DNA from: Halobellus sp. MBLA0158
Lineage (GTDB): Archaea > Halobacteriota > Halobacteria > Halobacteriales > Haloferacaceae
DNA length: 64,000 bases
Direction: 5' to 3'
Assembly (NCBI RefSeq): GCF_041477585.1
Contig: NZ_JBGNYA010000001.1
Span: forward strand, 496,001-560,000
Position numbers and translations under genes: made by a program. Under the pieces are notes generated by a model. It was not told the DNA's origin. It worked only from the letters and a program-made list of their open reading frames with translations, and made no database searches. Positions 7,390 through 14,875 of the stretch are shown piece by piece; positions within the stretch are counted from its first letter, which is position 1; the number at the start of each line of letters is the position of its first letter.

Positions 7390-8276
7390 CGGAAGCTGAT
7401 TTCTACGCTCTCGACTGGCTTGACCTCAACTGGTCCGAGTGGAAACCACTCGACGCAGACTCGTTCTCGGGGGTGCCCAAAGAAGCGGGACTGTACCGTA
7501 TCCGCCATCGGGAAAACGAACGCGACCACCTCGAATATATCGGTGAGTCCGGTGATACACGAAGACGGATTCAGAGCCTCGCCAGAGGAACCTACGCAGA
7601 GGAGATGCCCTACCGTGACCCACATACTGCGGCTCCCTGCCTCTGGGCAGTTCGAGATGACGTTGGCTCTGCGCTCGAAGTCTCACACACGACTTCGCCA
7701 AAGGCACAAGACGAGCAACATCGTAAAGGCATAGAGGCGGCTCTCATCGCCCTCCACCGACGCGAGACGAACCGTAGCCCGACAGCGAACTTCGGTCGAA
7801 TCATCGACGGCTACAAGCAATCTTCATACAGCTACAACGATCCTGCGTACAAGGGTGGCCGTCTCGAATCGGGTGAGGAGGAACCTAATTCTGCGAGTGG
7901 CATCGAGCCTCCAGACTGGCAGAACTGGTGTGAACCACTCGCCCGAGACTGGATGGGCCTCGACTGGTCGGAGCCGTACCGACTTGCAGAACGCCTCGAC
8001 GCCGACCCACCTGACACGGGGGTCTATCGTATCTGGTACGAGGGGCAGGCTTCGACCTTGGCATACATCGGGGAATCCAGCAATATCTCTTCACGTCTCT
8101 ACAACCACGAGCAGACCTTCGGAGAGAACACGCTCTTTGCCTACGCTAAGCGGAGTGATCTCAATGCCCCGCACAAGCGCGCGGAAGTAGAAACTGACCT
8201 CATCGGAGCCTACTACCTCGAAATCGGGGAAGCACCGCTCGTGCAGTTTGGATATTCGGGAAACAATCCTCCGTGA
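7386..8276 (+). CDS. Tandem GIY-YIG nuclease-like protein
   Basis: A 296-residue protein with two GIY-YIG-type units. Unit 1 has GLYRIRH at about 37-43 and LEYIGESGDTRRRI, with a catalytic-glutamate candidate in IEAALIALH. Unit 2 has GVYRIWY and LAYIGESSNISSRL, with a glutamate in EVETDLIGAYYLEIGEAPLVQFG. Each unit is introduced by a similar WLDLNWSEW / WMGLDWSEP segment, so the protein arose by internal duplication. GIY-YIG domains cut DNA in homing and restriction enzymes. The ATG at 7386 overlaps the stop of the DUF6884-like gene; the protein is the last member of a three-gene unit. Two nuclease folds in one operon without a methyltransferase suggest a modification-dependent restriction or a DNA-processing system; this is inference. 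Confidence 0.7.
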   Translation: MTEADFYALDWLDLNWSEWKPLDADSFSGVPKEAGLYRIRHRENERDHLEYIGESGDTRRRIQSLARGTYAEEMPYRDPHTAAPCLWAVRDDVGSALEVSHTTSPKAQDEQHRKGIEAALIALHRRETNRSPTANFGRIIDGYKQSSYSYNDPAYKGGRLESGEEEPNSASGIEPPDWQNWCEPLARDWMGLDWSEPYRLAERLDADPPDTGVYRIWYEGQASTLAYIGESSNISSRLYNHEQTFGENTLFAYAKRSDLNAPHKRAEVETDLIGAYYLEIGEAPLVQFGYSGNNPP

Positions 8277-8301
8277 CCACCGATAATTGGATACCGGGGT
8301 T

Positions 8302-8420
8302 GGTGCTGTCACAACAATTTTTCGGATCCACTTTTGCCACACACATAGTATCAACAGTTCTCTTCGATTCAATTGATTGAGACCTGTGACAGTTGGTACA
8401 CCCCACCGGTATTCAGTTGA
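8302..8420 (+). repeat. Diverged direct repeat, copy B (after GIY-YIG cassette)
   Basis: Second copy of the repeat at 5041-5150, same orientation, beginning 25 bp after the stop of the tandem GIY-YIG gene. The core 8386-8416 is the best conserved part. The two copies bracket the lipoprotein and the three-gene cassette, a unit of about 3.2 kb. The rest of the intergenic stretch to 8550 shows nothing recognisable. Confidence 0.65.
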
Positions 8421-8550
8421 TTATGTTGTTCAGTTCTATTGTATACTGAGTTGCTTCCCGCGGGTAGAGTTGTGCGATCAAGCTATCGGTGAGTCCCATT
8501 CCTATCGACAGCGTATTCTGACCCTGTAGAGTAACTAAATATATCTCAGA

Positions 8551-9699
8551 TCATATCTTGTCCAGTAGGTCAGACTTCTTTTCCGCAAATTCCTCATCGT
8601 TAACGACGCCTTGATCATGTAGTGCTTTTAACTGTTCAAGCTGTTCCAGCGGATCTGGTTCGGAGTTTTTCGCTTGAACAGTATTGGGTTGCTTTGCCTC
8701 GGACATCTTCTCGCGAATGAAGCGGGTTATCTCACGGAGTTCATCTTTCCCAGGCTCATGCGCCTCAATATGGTAGGTTTGACCTGGTGTCTGAAGCGTA
8801 AGACGCTTGTTTACCAGTCCTGTGTCCATATCGACGCTCGTGATGTTTGAATATGGAACCGATCTTTCATCATTACCGAGGAACTGCGGCACTTTCACCG
8901 CGACTCGACGGTCGGTAACCACTGCGCGGACGTAGCCTCTTGTCCCTGACTTTCGGCTGCGGTCGTCGCCAAACAGTGACCCACCTGCTCCAGAACCTTC
9001 CACGTCAACCGTCGATCCCCTTGTCAAGAAATGGACGACCTCATCGTCATCAAGGATGTCGACTATCTTCTTTAGTCGATCAGGCGTTACATAGCTTCCA
9101 CACGGTTTGTCGCTTTCGGGCAGTCGTTCATCTAGAGAGAGTTGTTTCTTATCAGTACTCTCATTCCAGAGCGCTCCAAAATCCGAAATCGGCGTCAGAT
9201 AATTTTCACCATTCGCCTCACCGGCAGAATCAGCCTTATCTCGAATGTATTCCGCGGCATCTTCCAGTTCTCCTTTATTCTGACTGACGTACATATCATA
9301 CTCTGCTCTCTCCGTAACGATGGTTAACTTTGATTTTGTAAGGCCAGTCTTGCTCCGAGCATCTTCCACCATCTCATATGATGCTGCCATCGCTTCGTTA
9401 CCGTTAGCGAAAAAAATAATTCGTTGGTCTGTTATAAGACAGAGACTCCGATTCTCATTAGTTACACCGCTCCCTACGGCCTCCCCGTTTTTTTGAATCC
9501 CTTTGCTTACGTTGAAAAAGAAATGGTGCGGCTGCTCATCCTCTTTTAGCACCTCAAGAAGGGGCTTTACTGTGAGGTAGTCACTTTCCAAGCGCTTTGT
9601 CGTCACCGTGAGAACATCACTTGTAACGCTATCACCACGGGCGCTTGACGCCAAAGTGTCGGCTTCCCCACCGTCTCCACCGCTTCCGAATAAACCCAT
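8551..9699 (-). CDS. Bacterial-PH-domain and SHOCT-domain protein
   Basis: A 382-residue soluble protein. It has two PH-like modules: one around residues 50-160 with RSLCLITDQRIIFFANG, and one around 210-340 with YVRAVVTDRRVAVKVP and the following SNITSVDMDTG strand, both typical of bacterial PH (YvbH/bPH) domains. The C-terminus (about 350-382, PLEQLEQLKALHDQGVVNDEEFAEKK) is a SHOCT oligomerisation motif. The Gly-rich start MGLFGSGGDGG is usual for this architecture. Proteins of this type are thought to scaffold at membranes; substrates are unknown. It is the last gene of the island before the tRNA and stands alone on its strand. Domain calls are firm, function open. Confidence 0.8.
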   Translation of the reverse strand: MGLFGSGGDGGEADTLASSARGDSVTSDVLTVTTKRLESDYLTVKPLLEVLKEDEQPHHFFFNVSKGIQKNGEAVGSGVTNENRSLCLITDQRIIFFANGNEAMAASYEMVEDARSKTGLTKSKLTIVTERAEYDMYVSQNKGELEDAAEYIRDKADSAGEANGENYLTPISDFGALWNESTDKKQLSLDERLPESDKPCGSYVTPDRLKKIVDILDDDEVVHFLTRGSTVDVEGSGAGGSLFGDDRSRKSGTRGYVRAVVTDRRVAVKVPQFLGNDERSVPYSNITSVDMDTGLVNKRLTLQTPGQTYHIEAHEPGKDELREITRFIREKMSEAKQPNTVQAKNSEPDPLEQLEQLKALHDQGVVNDEEFAEKKSDLLDKI

Positions 9700-10011
9700 A
9701 TCATCTCGTATTGTCCTTACTACTTAATTGTCACTTGTGTTATTATCACTGGTCAGACCTGGATATGAAAGATTCGAGTATTGTGTGTCGTGTCGCTCGT
9801 GAAAACCCTCACCTGTTGATGGTCCCAACAAGGCCAAAAACAACCATCGAAAGAACTAGATGGCTACAGTCAGTAGTTCTTCGTACCGACAGACGGGAGC
9901 ATCCTGCGTCTCGTCACATCCGCTCGGTGGAACTGTGGACGGTTTGAGCAATAAATGCCTATCGCACAATTCCATCGCTGTGCAGTGATTCCGAAACGAG
10001 ACGTACGAGAA
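9700..10011. other. Non-coding island edge next to tRNA-Arg
   Basis: About 310 bp between the SHOCT gene and the 3' end of tRNA-Arg. Open frames here overlap each other and look non-coding. No integrase gene and no second copy of the tRNA 3' end is visible inside the window, so the other attachment site must lie left of base 1 if the element is intact. Confidence 0.5.
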
Positions 10012-10084
10012 CGGACCCGACGGGATTTGAACCCGCGACATCCTGGTCCGGAACCAGGGACTCTGTCCACTGAGCTACGGGCCC
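10012..10084 (-). tRNA. tRNA-Arg (anticodon CCG)
   Basis: The minus strand folds as a complete 73-base tRNA: acceptor stem GGGCCCG paired with CGGGUCC (one G-U), D-arm with GCUC/GAGU, anticodon stem CCUGG/CCAGG with loop UUCCGGA giving anticodon CCG (Arg, codon CGG), and T-arm GCGGGUUCAAAUCCCGU. The discriminator is G and CCA is not encoded. No intron. The 3' end faces the accessory island, the orientation expected when a tyrosine integrase has used the tRNA 3' half as its attachment site. Confidence 0.95.
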
Positions 10085-10167
10085 TCGAACACGAGTAGAC
10101 CGTCGGGTGGTTTAACCGTTGTGAACGGAGGAAAGCGGGGTCGAAAGGAAAGGCGATGTCGATCGTC

Positions 10168-10755
10168 TCAGGGCGCCTCGCCCGTCTCGATCGTGAAGTC
10201 CGCGCGGGGGTACGCGACGCAGGTGAGGGTGTAGCCCTCGTCGAGTTCGGCGTCGTCGAGCATCTGTTGGTTGTCGTGCTCGACGTAGTCCTCGGAGTTG
10301 CCGCCGGACGTGATCTGGCCGGCACAGGAGACACACTGCCCCTGGCGGCAGGCGTAGGGGAGATCCCAGCCGTGGTCTTCGCCCTGATCGAGGATCGGCT
10401 CGTTGTTCGCGAGCTCGATCGTCTCGCCCTGCTTGGCGAACTCGACCTCGTAGTACTCGATCTCGTCTTCGGGGATGTCGGCGGGACTCGATTCCTCGGC
10501 CTCGCCGCCCTCTTCGAGTTCGGCGCCCTCCTCGCCGCCGGCGACCGCTCCCGCGGGCGCCGCGCCGCCGCCGATGGATCGGTTCATCGGCTCCGGGAAG
10601 TCCGTCTCCGGCAGGGTGCTCGCGCGCTCGTCGAGCACCTCCTGGGAGATATCACCGGTGGGCGTCCACCCGGTGCCGCGGGCGTAGTGAAGCGCAACCG
10701 CGAGAAGCGTCAGGGTCACCCCGAGACCCAGCCCCACGAAGTTGATTTCGACCAT
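10168..10755 (-). CDS. Membrane-anchored 2Fe-2S ferredoxin
   Basis: A 195-residue protein with an N-terminal hydrophobic segment (about residues 5-23), a long acidic Gly/Glu linker (about 60-95) and a C-terminal plant-type [2Fe-2S] ferredoxin domain. Cluster ligands are Cys136, Cys141 and Cys144 in ACRQGQCVSCAG, plus Cys179 in YTLTCVAYP. The domain probably carries electrons at the inner face of the membrane. The linker and anchor set it apart from the soluble haloarchaeal ferredoxin, so the partner is likely a membrane complex or desaturase-type enzyme, which is inference. Monocistronic on the minus strand. Confidence 0.88.
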   Translation of the reverse strand: MVEINFVGLGLGVTLTLLAVALHYARGTGWTPTGDISQEVLDERASTLPETDFPEPMNRSIGGGAAPAGAVAGGEEGAELEEGGEAEESSPADIPEDEIEYYEVEFAKQGETIELANNEPILDQGEDHGWDLPYACRQGQCVSCAGQITSGGNSEDYVEHDNQQMLDDAELDEGYTLTCVAYPRADFTIETGEAP

Positions 10756-10827
10756 ATCGGCGGTATGAAGTCGGGGGTTAAGGAAATTGTGATTGCCGCG
10801 CCGCCGCTCCGGCGCCGTTCGCGGATC

Positions 10828-11730
10828 TCACTCCTCGCGCCGCTGTACTTCGTGGCGGCCGAAGCCGTAGCGCAGGCGGTTCGCGAGCCGCCGGCTGAAC
10901 CGTCCGTCGTCGGCGCGGCTGCCGAAGCGCTCGGCGAGCGCCTGGTAGATGAGCGGGACCGGCACCTCCTGTTCGAGCGCCTCCTGGACGGTCCAGGTGC
11001 CGGTCGACCCGCCCGCGACGTGGTCGGCGACGTCGCCGAGGTCGGTACCCTCCTCGCGGAAGGCCTCCTCGCAGAGTTCGAGCAGCCACGAGCGGATGAC
11101 CGCGCCGTTGTTCCAGGTGCGGGCGACCGACTCCAGGTCGAGGTCGTAGCGGCCGTCCGCCAGGAGCTCGAAGCCCTCGCCGTAGGCCTGCATCAGGGCG
11201 TACTCGACGCCGTTGTGGACCATCTTGACGTAGTGGCCCGAGCCGCTCTCGCCCATCCTGTCGTGGCCGTCGGGGCCGGTCGCGACGGCGTCGAAGACGG
11301 GCGTCATCGCCTCGTAGGCCCACTCGGGCCCGCCGATCATCAGCGAGAAGCCGAGTTCGGCGCCCGCGGGGCCGCCGGAGGTCCCGCAGTCGAGGTAGGC
11401 CGCGTCGGTCGAGTCGGCCCGCCGGACCGACGCCTCGAAGTGGGAGTTGCCGCCGTCGACGACGACGTCTTCGGGGCCCAGGTGCGGTTTGAGTTCTTCC
11501 AGGGTCGCGTCGACGGCCTCGCCGGCCGGCACCATCAGCCAGATCCGCTTGTCGTCGCCGAGCCGATCGGTGAGGTCGTCGAGGTCCTCCGCGGGCGTCG
11601 CGCCCGCGTCGGCGGCGGTCGCGACCGCCTCCGCGTCGAGGTCGAACGCCACCACGTCGTGTCCGGCTTCGAGAACGCGGTCGACGACGATCTGTCCCAT
11701 CCGGCCGAGCCCGACTACGCCCAGTTGCAT
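10828..11730 (-). CDS. gnd: 6-phosphogluconate dehydrogenase, decarboxylating (short archaeal type)
   Basis: Oxidises 6-phosphogluconate to ribulose 5-phosphate and CO2 with NAD(P); in haloarchaea this is the oxidative pentose phosphate route to ribose. The 300-residue length fits the short YqeC/GndA class rather than the ~470-residue enzyme. Visible motifs: GLGRMG nucleotide-binding loop (7-12), VVVDGGNSHFEAS (89-101), GTSGGPAGAE (116-125), and the catalytic Lys169 in HYVKMVHNGVEY. C-terminal all-helical domain complete. It lies on the same strand as the ferredoxin gene but separated by about 70 bp. Confidence 0.93.
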   Translation of the reverse strand: MQLGVVGLGRMGQIVVDRVLEAGHDVVAFDLDAEAVATAADAGATPAEDLDDLTDRLGDDKRIWLMVPAGEAVDATLEELKPHLGPEDVVVDGGNSHFEASVRRADSTDAAYLDCGTSGGPAGAELGFSLMIGGPEWAYEAMTPVFDAVATGPDGHDRMGESGSGHYVKMVHNGVEYALMQAYGEGFELLADGRYDLDLESVARTWNNGAVIRSWLLELCEEAFREEGTDLGDVADHVAGGSTGTWTVQEALEQEVPVPLIYQALAERFGSRADDGRFSRRLANRLRYGFGRHEVQRREE

Positions 11731-11809
11731 ACGAGCGCCTCCAGTCGCGGGCGGCGTAGTGATTGCGGTTTGCCGGCGGTGCGCTGGTGTGGTTGCCGAT
11801 GCCAGCGGC

Positions 11810-12682
11810 TCAGAGCCGACCCACGAGCGCGTCGGCGAGGCGGCCGGCCGCGTCCGGGTCGGCCCGGAAGAACAGTTCGGGCTCGACGAGTTCGACCTCG
11901 ATCAGCCGGAACGTGCCGTCCCGCTCGATGCCGTCGACGCGGGCGTACAGCGGACGCTCGCCGTTCAGTTCGGCGGTAACGGCCTCGACGACCCGGCGTC
12001 CCTGTGCTTTGATCTCCGCGCGCGGGGACGCGGCCGCGACACGTCCGCCGTGTTCTGACTGGACCCGGAAATCGCCGCGTTCCGGCTCCTTGCGGACCGC
12101 GTGGCTGTACTCGCCGTCGAAGTAGACCAGCGACAGTTCGCCGCGGACGATCTCCGGGGCGTACCGCTGGATCAGGACGTCCCGCCGCGCGAGGAGGTCC
12201 GAAAGCCAGTCCTGCTCGGCGTCGGCGTCGCCCTTCGGGATCCGTTTCGTCTCAAACGCGCCCGCGCTCACGGCGGGCTTGACGACCGCTTCGTCCCACC
12301 CGCGCGCGTCGAACACGTCCGCGAGCGCGACGTCGGTCCCGCGCTCGACGTACTCGGTTTCGAGCACTGGGATCCCTCGCTCGGCCAGATCCCGGAGGTA
12401 GCGCTTGTGGCCGTTCCACCGCAGCGTCGCCGGCGGATTCCACACCGCAGACGAGGCGGTATCGAGCCGGTCGACCCACGCCGCGAATGCTTCCGGATGC
12501 CGGTAGTAGTCCCAGATCGAGCGGACCACGACCGCGTCGTAGTCGCCCCACGCGACCGACTCGTCGGACCAGACGACGGGCTCGGGATCGGCTCCGCGGT
12601 CGCGGAGCGCGGCGACGAAGTCCGCGTCGTCGTCGATGAGCGAGGGCAGATCCGCGGAGGTAGCGAGGGCGATGTCGGTCAC
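11810..12682 (-). CDS. ATP-grasp family ligase (RimK / glutathione synthase-like)
   Basis: I start this at GTG 12682 (VTDIALATSADLPSL), because the longer frame to 12754 would overlap the divergent aminopeptidase start at 12741. The product of 290 residues has an N-terminal pre-ATP-grasp fold with VVVRSIWDYYRHP (about 50-62), a central AVVKPAVSAGAFET region for the ATP-binding lysine, LIQRYAPEIVRGELSLVYFDG with the hinge, and LYARVDGIERDG...LIEVELVEPELFF, where metal-binding Asp and Glu residues sit. ATP-grasp enzymes join a carboxylate to an amine. The substrate pair is not predictable from sequence; a peptide-like or glutathione-like product is possible. Confidence 0.8.
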   Translation of the reverse strand: MTDIALATSADLPSLIDDDADFVAALRDRGADPEPVVWSDESVAWGDYDAVVVRSIWDYYRHPEAFAAWVDRLDTASSAVWNPPATLRWNGHKRYLRDLAERGIPVLETEYVERGTDVALADVFDARGWDEAVVKPAVSAGAFETKRIPKGDADAEQDWLSDLLARRDVLIQRYAPEIVRGELSLVYFDGEYSHAVRKEPERGDFRVQSEHGGRVAAASPRAEIKAQGRRVVEAVTAELNGERPLYARVDGIERDGTFRLIEVELVEPELFFRADPDAAGRLADALVGRL

Positions 12683-12740
12683 GACCGCACTCGCACGCGT
12701 CGGGCGATAAGCGTTTTTCACTGCGCTCGCGAGGGGACGT

Positions 12741-13838
12741 ATGGACGAACGCATTCGCGAACACGCCGAGCTGTTGGTCGACTGGAGCGCCCGAATCGAA
12801 GCCGGGGACGACGTCGTCCTCAGCGTCGAGGAGGACGCCCACGACCTCGCGGTCGCCGTCGCCGAGGTGCTCGGCGAGCGCGGCGCGAACGTCGTGACGA
12901 CCTACGACTCCGCGGAGGTCTCCCGCGCGTACCTGCGCGCCCACGACGACGACTTCGAGGCGCCGGACCACGAACTGGCGCTCTACGAGAACGCCGATTC
13001 GGTGCTGGCGTTGCGCGGCGGCCGCAACACCTACGCGACCGCGGACGTCGACGGCGAGACCCGGCAGGCGGTCTCGCGGGCGAAACAGCCCGTCCGGGAG
13101 GCGCGCCTCGCGACCGACTGGGTGCTGACAGTCCACCCCACCCGCTCGCTCGCCCAGCAGGCCGGGATGTCCTACGAGGCGTATCGGGACTTCGTCTACG
13201 ACGCCGTCCTCCGCGACTGGGAGTCGCTGGCCGAGGAGATGCAGGAACTGAAGGAGATCCTCGACGCCGCCAGCGAGGTCCGACTGGTCTCGGCCGGGAC
13301 CGACCTCACGATGTCGATCGAGGGCCGAACGGCCGTCAACTCCGCCGCCTCGGTCGCCTACGACTCCCATAATCTCCCCTCCGGCGAGGTCTTCACCGCG
13401 CCCGCCGACACCGAGGGGACGGTCCACTTCGACGTGCCGATGACGATCGAGGGCTCGCGCGTGCGCGACGTGACGCTCGAATTCGCGGACGGCGAGGTCG
13501 TCGACTACGCGGCCGACGTCGGCGAGGCGGCGATCGCGGACGTCCTCGACACCGACGAGGGGGCCCGTCGCCTCGGCGAACTCGGGATCGGGATGAACCG
13601 CGGCATCGACCGCGTCACCGAGAACATCCTCTTCGACGAGAAGATGGGCGATACGGTACATCTCGCGCTCGGGCGCGCGTACGAGGCCTGTCTGCCCGAG
13701 GGCGAGTCGGGCAACGACTCGGCCGTCCACGTCGACCTCATCACCGACGTGAGCGAGGACTCGCGGATCGAAGTCGACGGCGAGGTCGTCCAGCGGAACG
13801 GCCGCTTCCGCTGGGAGGACGGCTTCGAGTCCGCGTAG
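12741..13838 (+). CDS. Aminopeptidase, M29 family
   Basis: A 365-residue metallo-aminopeptidase of the thermophilic (AmpS/AmpT) family, which removes N-terminal residues using two metal ions. Ligand candidates are visible: Glu216 in [10 protein letters not shown], Glu280 in LGELGIGMN, Glu300 and His307 in [16 protein letters not shown], His330 and Asp332 in AVHVDLITD. Length is close to family norm (about 365-410). The start at 12741 lies 58 bp from the divergent ATP-grasp GTG, so both share a short promoter region. The protein is cytoplasmic, with no signal peptide. Confidence 0.92.
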   Translation: MDERIREHAELLVDWSARIEAGDDVVLSVEEDAHDLAVAVAEVLGERGANVVTTYDSAEVSRAYLRAHDDDFEAPDHELALYENADSVLALRGGRNTYATADVDGETRQAVSRAKQPVREARLATDWVLTVHPTRSLAQQAGMSYEAYRDFVYDAVLRDWESLAEEMQELKEILDAASEVRLVSAGTDLTMSIEGRTAVNSAASVAYDSHNLPSGEVFTAPADTEGTVHFDVPMTIEGSRVRDVTLEFADGEVVDYAADVGEAAIADVLDTDEGARRLGELGIGMNRGIDRVTENILFDEKMGDTVHLALGRAYEACLPEGESGNDSAVHVDLITDVSEDSRIEVDGEVVQRNGRFRWEDGFESA

Positions 13839-13915
13839 GCGCTCTGGCGCCGCTGGAGCGTTTCGAGGGAGTCGCTTTCGACGTACTTTTTATCGGCGGC
13901 CGTCTCGCCTTCCGT

Positions 13916-14377
13916 ATGGCTGAATTCAAAGTCGTCGTCTCCGACGAGACCGGAGACACCCAGCAGTTCGAGGTCGACGGACAGGACGCGAACCGATTCC
14001 TCGGTCGCGAGCTCGGCGACGAGGTCGACGGCGGCGCCGTCGGCCTCGACGGCTACACGCTCGAACTCACCGGCGGCTCCGACGAAGCGGGCCGTCCGAT
14101 GCGCGCCGACGTCGCCGGCGCGAACCTGAAGGAGCTCCTCCTCGAAGGCGGGGTCGGTTACAACCCCTCCCGCGACGGCGAGCGCAAGCGCATCACCGTC
14201 CGGGGCCGGCAGGTCTCCGAGGCGACCGCGCAGGTGAACGCCTCGCTCGTCGACGGCACGTTCGGCGACGACGAAGACGAGACCGAAGCCGAGGACGAAG
14301 CGGAAGCGGCCGAGGACGACGCCGACGAGGCTGACGCCGACGAAGACGAAGACGAAGACGAAGACACCGAAGAGTAG
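13916..14377 (+). CDS. rps6e: 30S ribosomal protein S6e
   Basis: Component of the small ribosomal subunit, archaeal/eukaryotic S6e type. The core (about residues 1-115) includes [25 protein letters not shown] and the glycine-rich [11 protein letters not shown] strand. The last 38 residues are almost entirely Asp/Glu/Ala, a haloarchaeal extension. A short spacer and GTG start link it to the downstream conserved gene. Assignment is secure. Confidence 0.96.
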   Translation: MAEFKVVVSDETGDTQQFEVDGQDANRFLGRELGDEVDGGAVGLDGYTLELTGGSDEAGRPMRADVAGANLKELLLEGGVGYNPSRDGERKRITVRGRQVSEATAQVNASLVDGTFGDDEDETEAEDEAEAAEDDADEADADEDEDEDEDTEE

Positions 14378-14388
14378 CTCACTCGACC

Positions 14389-14817
14389 GTGGCCGAGCGC
14401 GTCCCGAGCGATCACGACTCCGTGACCTCCTTCCGGGCGAGCGTCGCCCGCAGCGGCGGGACTCGCCGTCCCTGCCTCCGGCTCCCCGACGACGCCGCGG
14501 TCGCAGAGGGTGACGTCGTCCGCCTGCTGCTCGACGGCACCACTACCTTTGCCCGGGTGAGCGCCGACTCCCGCGGCCTCCTCGTCCGCGGCGCCTACGA
14601 CAACGAGCGACTGGCCCGCGAGCCCCGCGAGGGCGAGAACCGCCTCGTCGAGTGGTGCGAGCGCCACGACCGCGGCCCCGACGACGCCGTCGAACTCGAC
14701 GAACTCGATCCCGGCTACTGCTACGGCCTCCGCGAGCCCGGCGACCGCGTGGTCTACGACGTCCCGGCCCGTCCGAACGAGTCGCTCCGGGACATCGCCT
14801 CTTCCTTCCGCGACTGA
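14389..14817 (+). CDS. Conserved haloarchaeal protein downstream of S6e
   Basis: A 142-residue acidic protein with a GTG start 12 bp after the S6e stop, so probably cotranscribed. It begins MAERVPSDHDSVTSFRASV and contains a compact beta-rich region (LRLPDDAAVAEGDVVRLLL) that could be an SpoVT/AbrB-like or small-barrel fold. I think this belongs to a DUF7112-type haloarchaeal family, but I am not certain of the number. No catalytic motif is visible; the function is unknown. Confidence 0.75.
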   Translation: MAERVPSDHDSVTSFRASVARSGGTRRPCLRLPDDAAVAEGDVVRLLLDGTTTFARVSADSRGLLVRGAYDNERLAREPREGENRLVEWCERHDRGPDDAVELDELDPGYCYGLREPGDRVVYDVPARPNESLRDIASSFRD

Positions 14818-14875
14818 CCTGGCTCGCCCCGTCCGCGTGAGTAAGTCTTACCACCGCTCCGTCGCTCCTTCGGGT

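Noticed and set aside
9645-9947. 100-codon plus-strand frame at the island edge
   Set aside because: It begins inside the SHOCT gene on the opposite strand and shows no domain or good start context.
10156-11979. Very long open frames opposite core genes, for example the 607-codon frame opposite ferredoxin and gnd
   Set aside because: GC-rich haloarchaeal DNA leaves long shadow frames; these have Arg/Val-rich, repetitive products and no domains.
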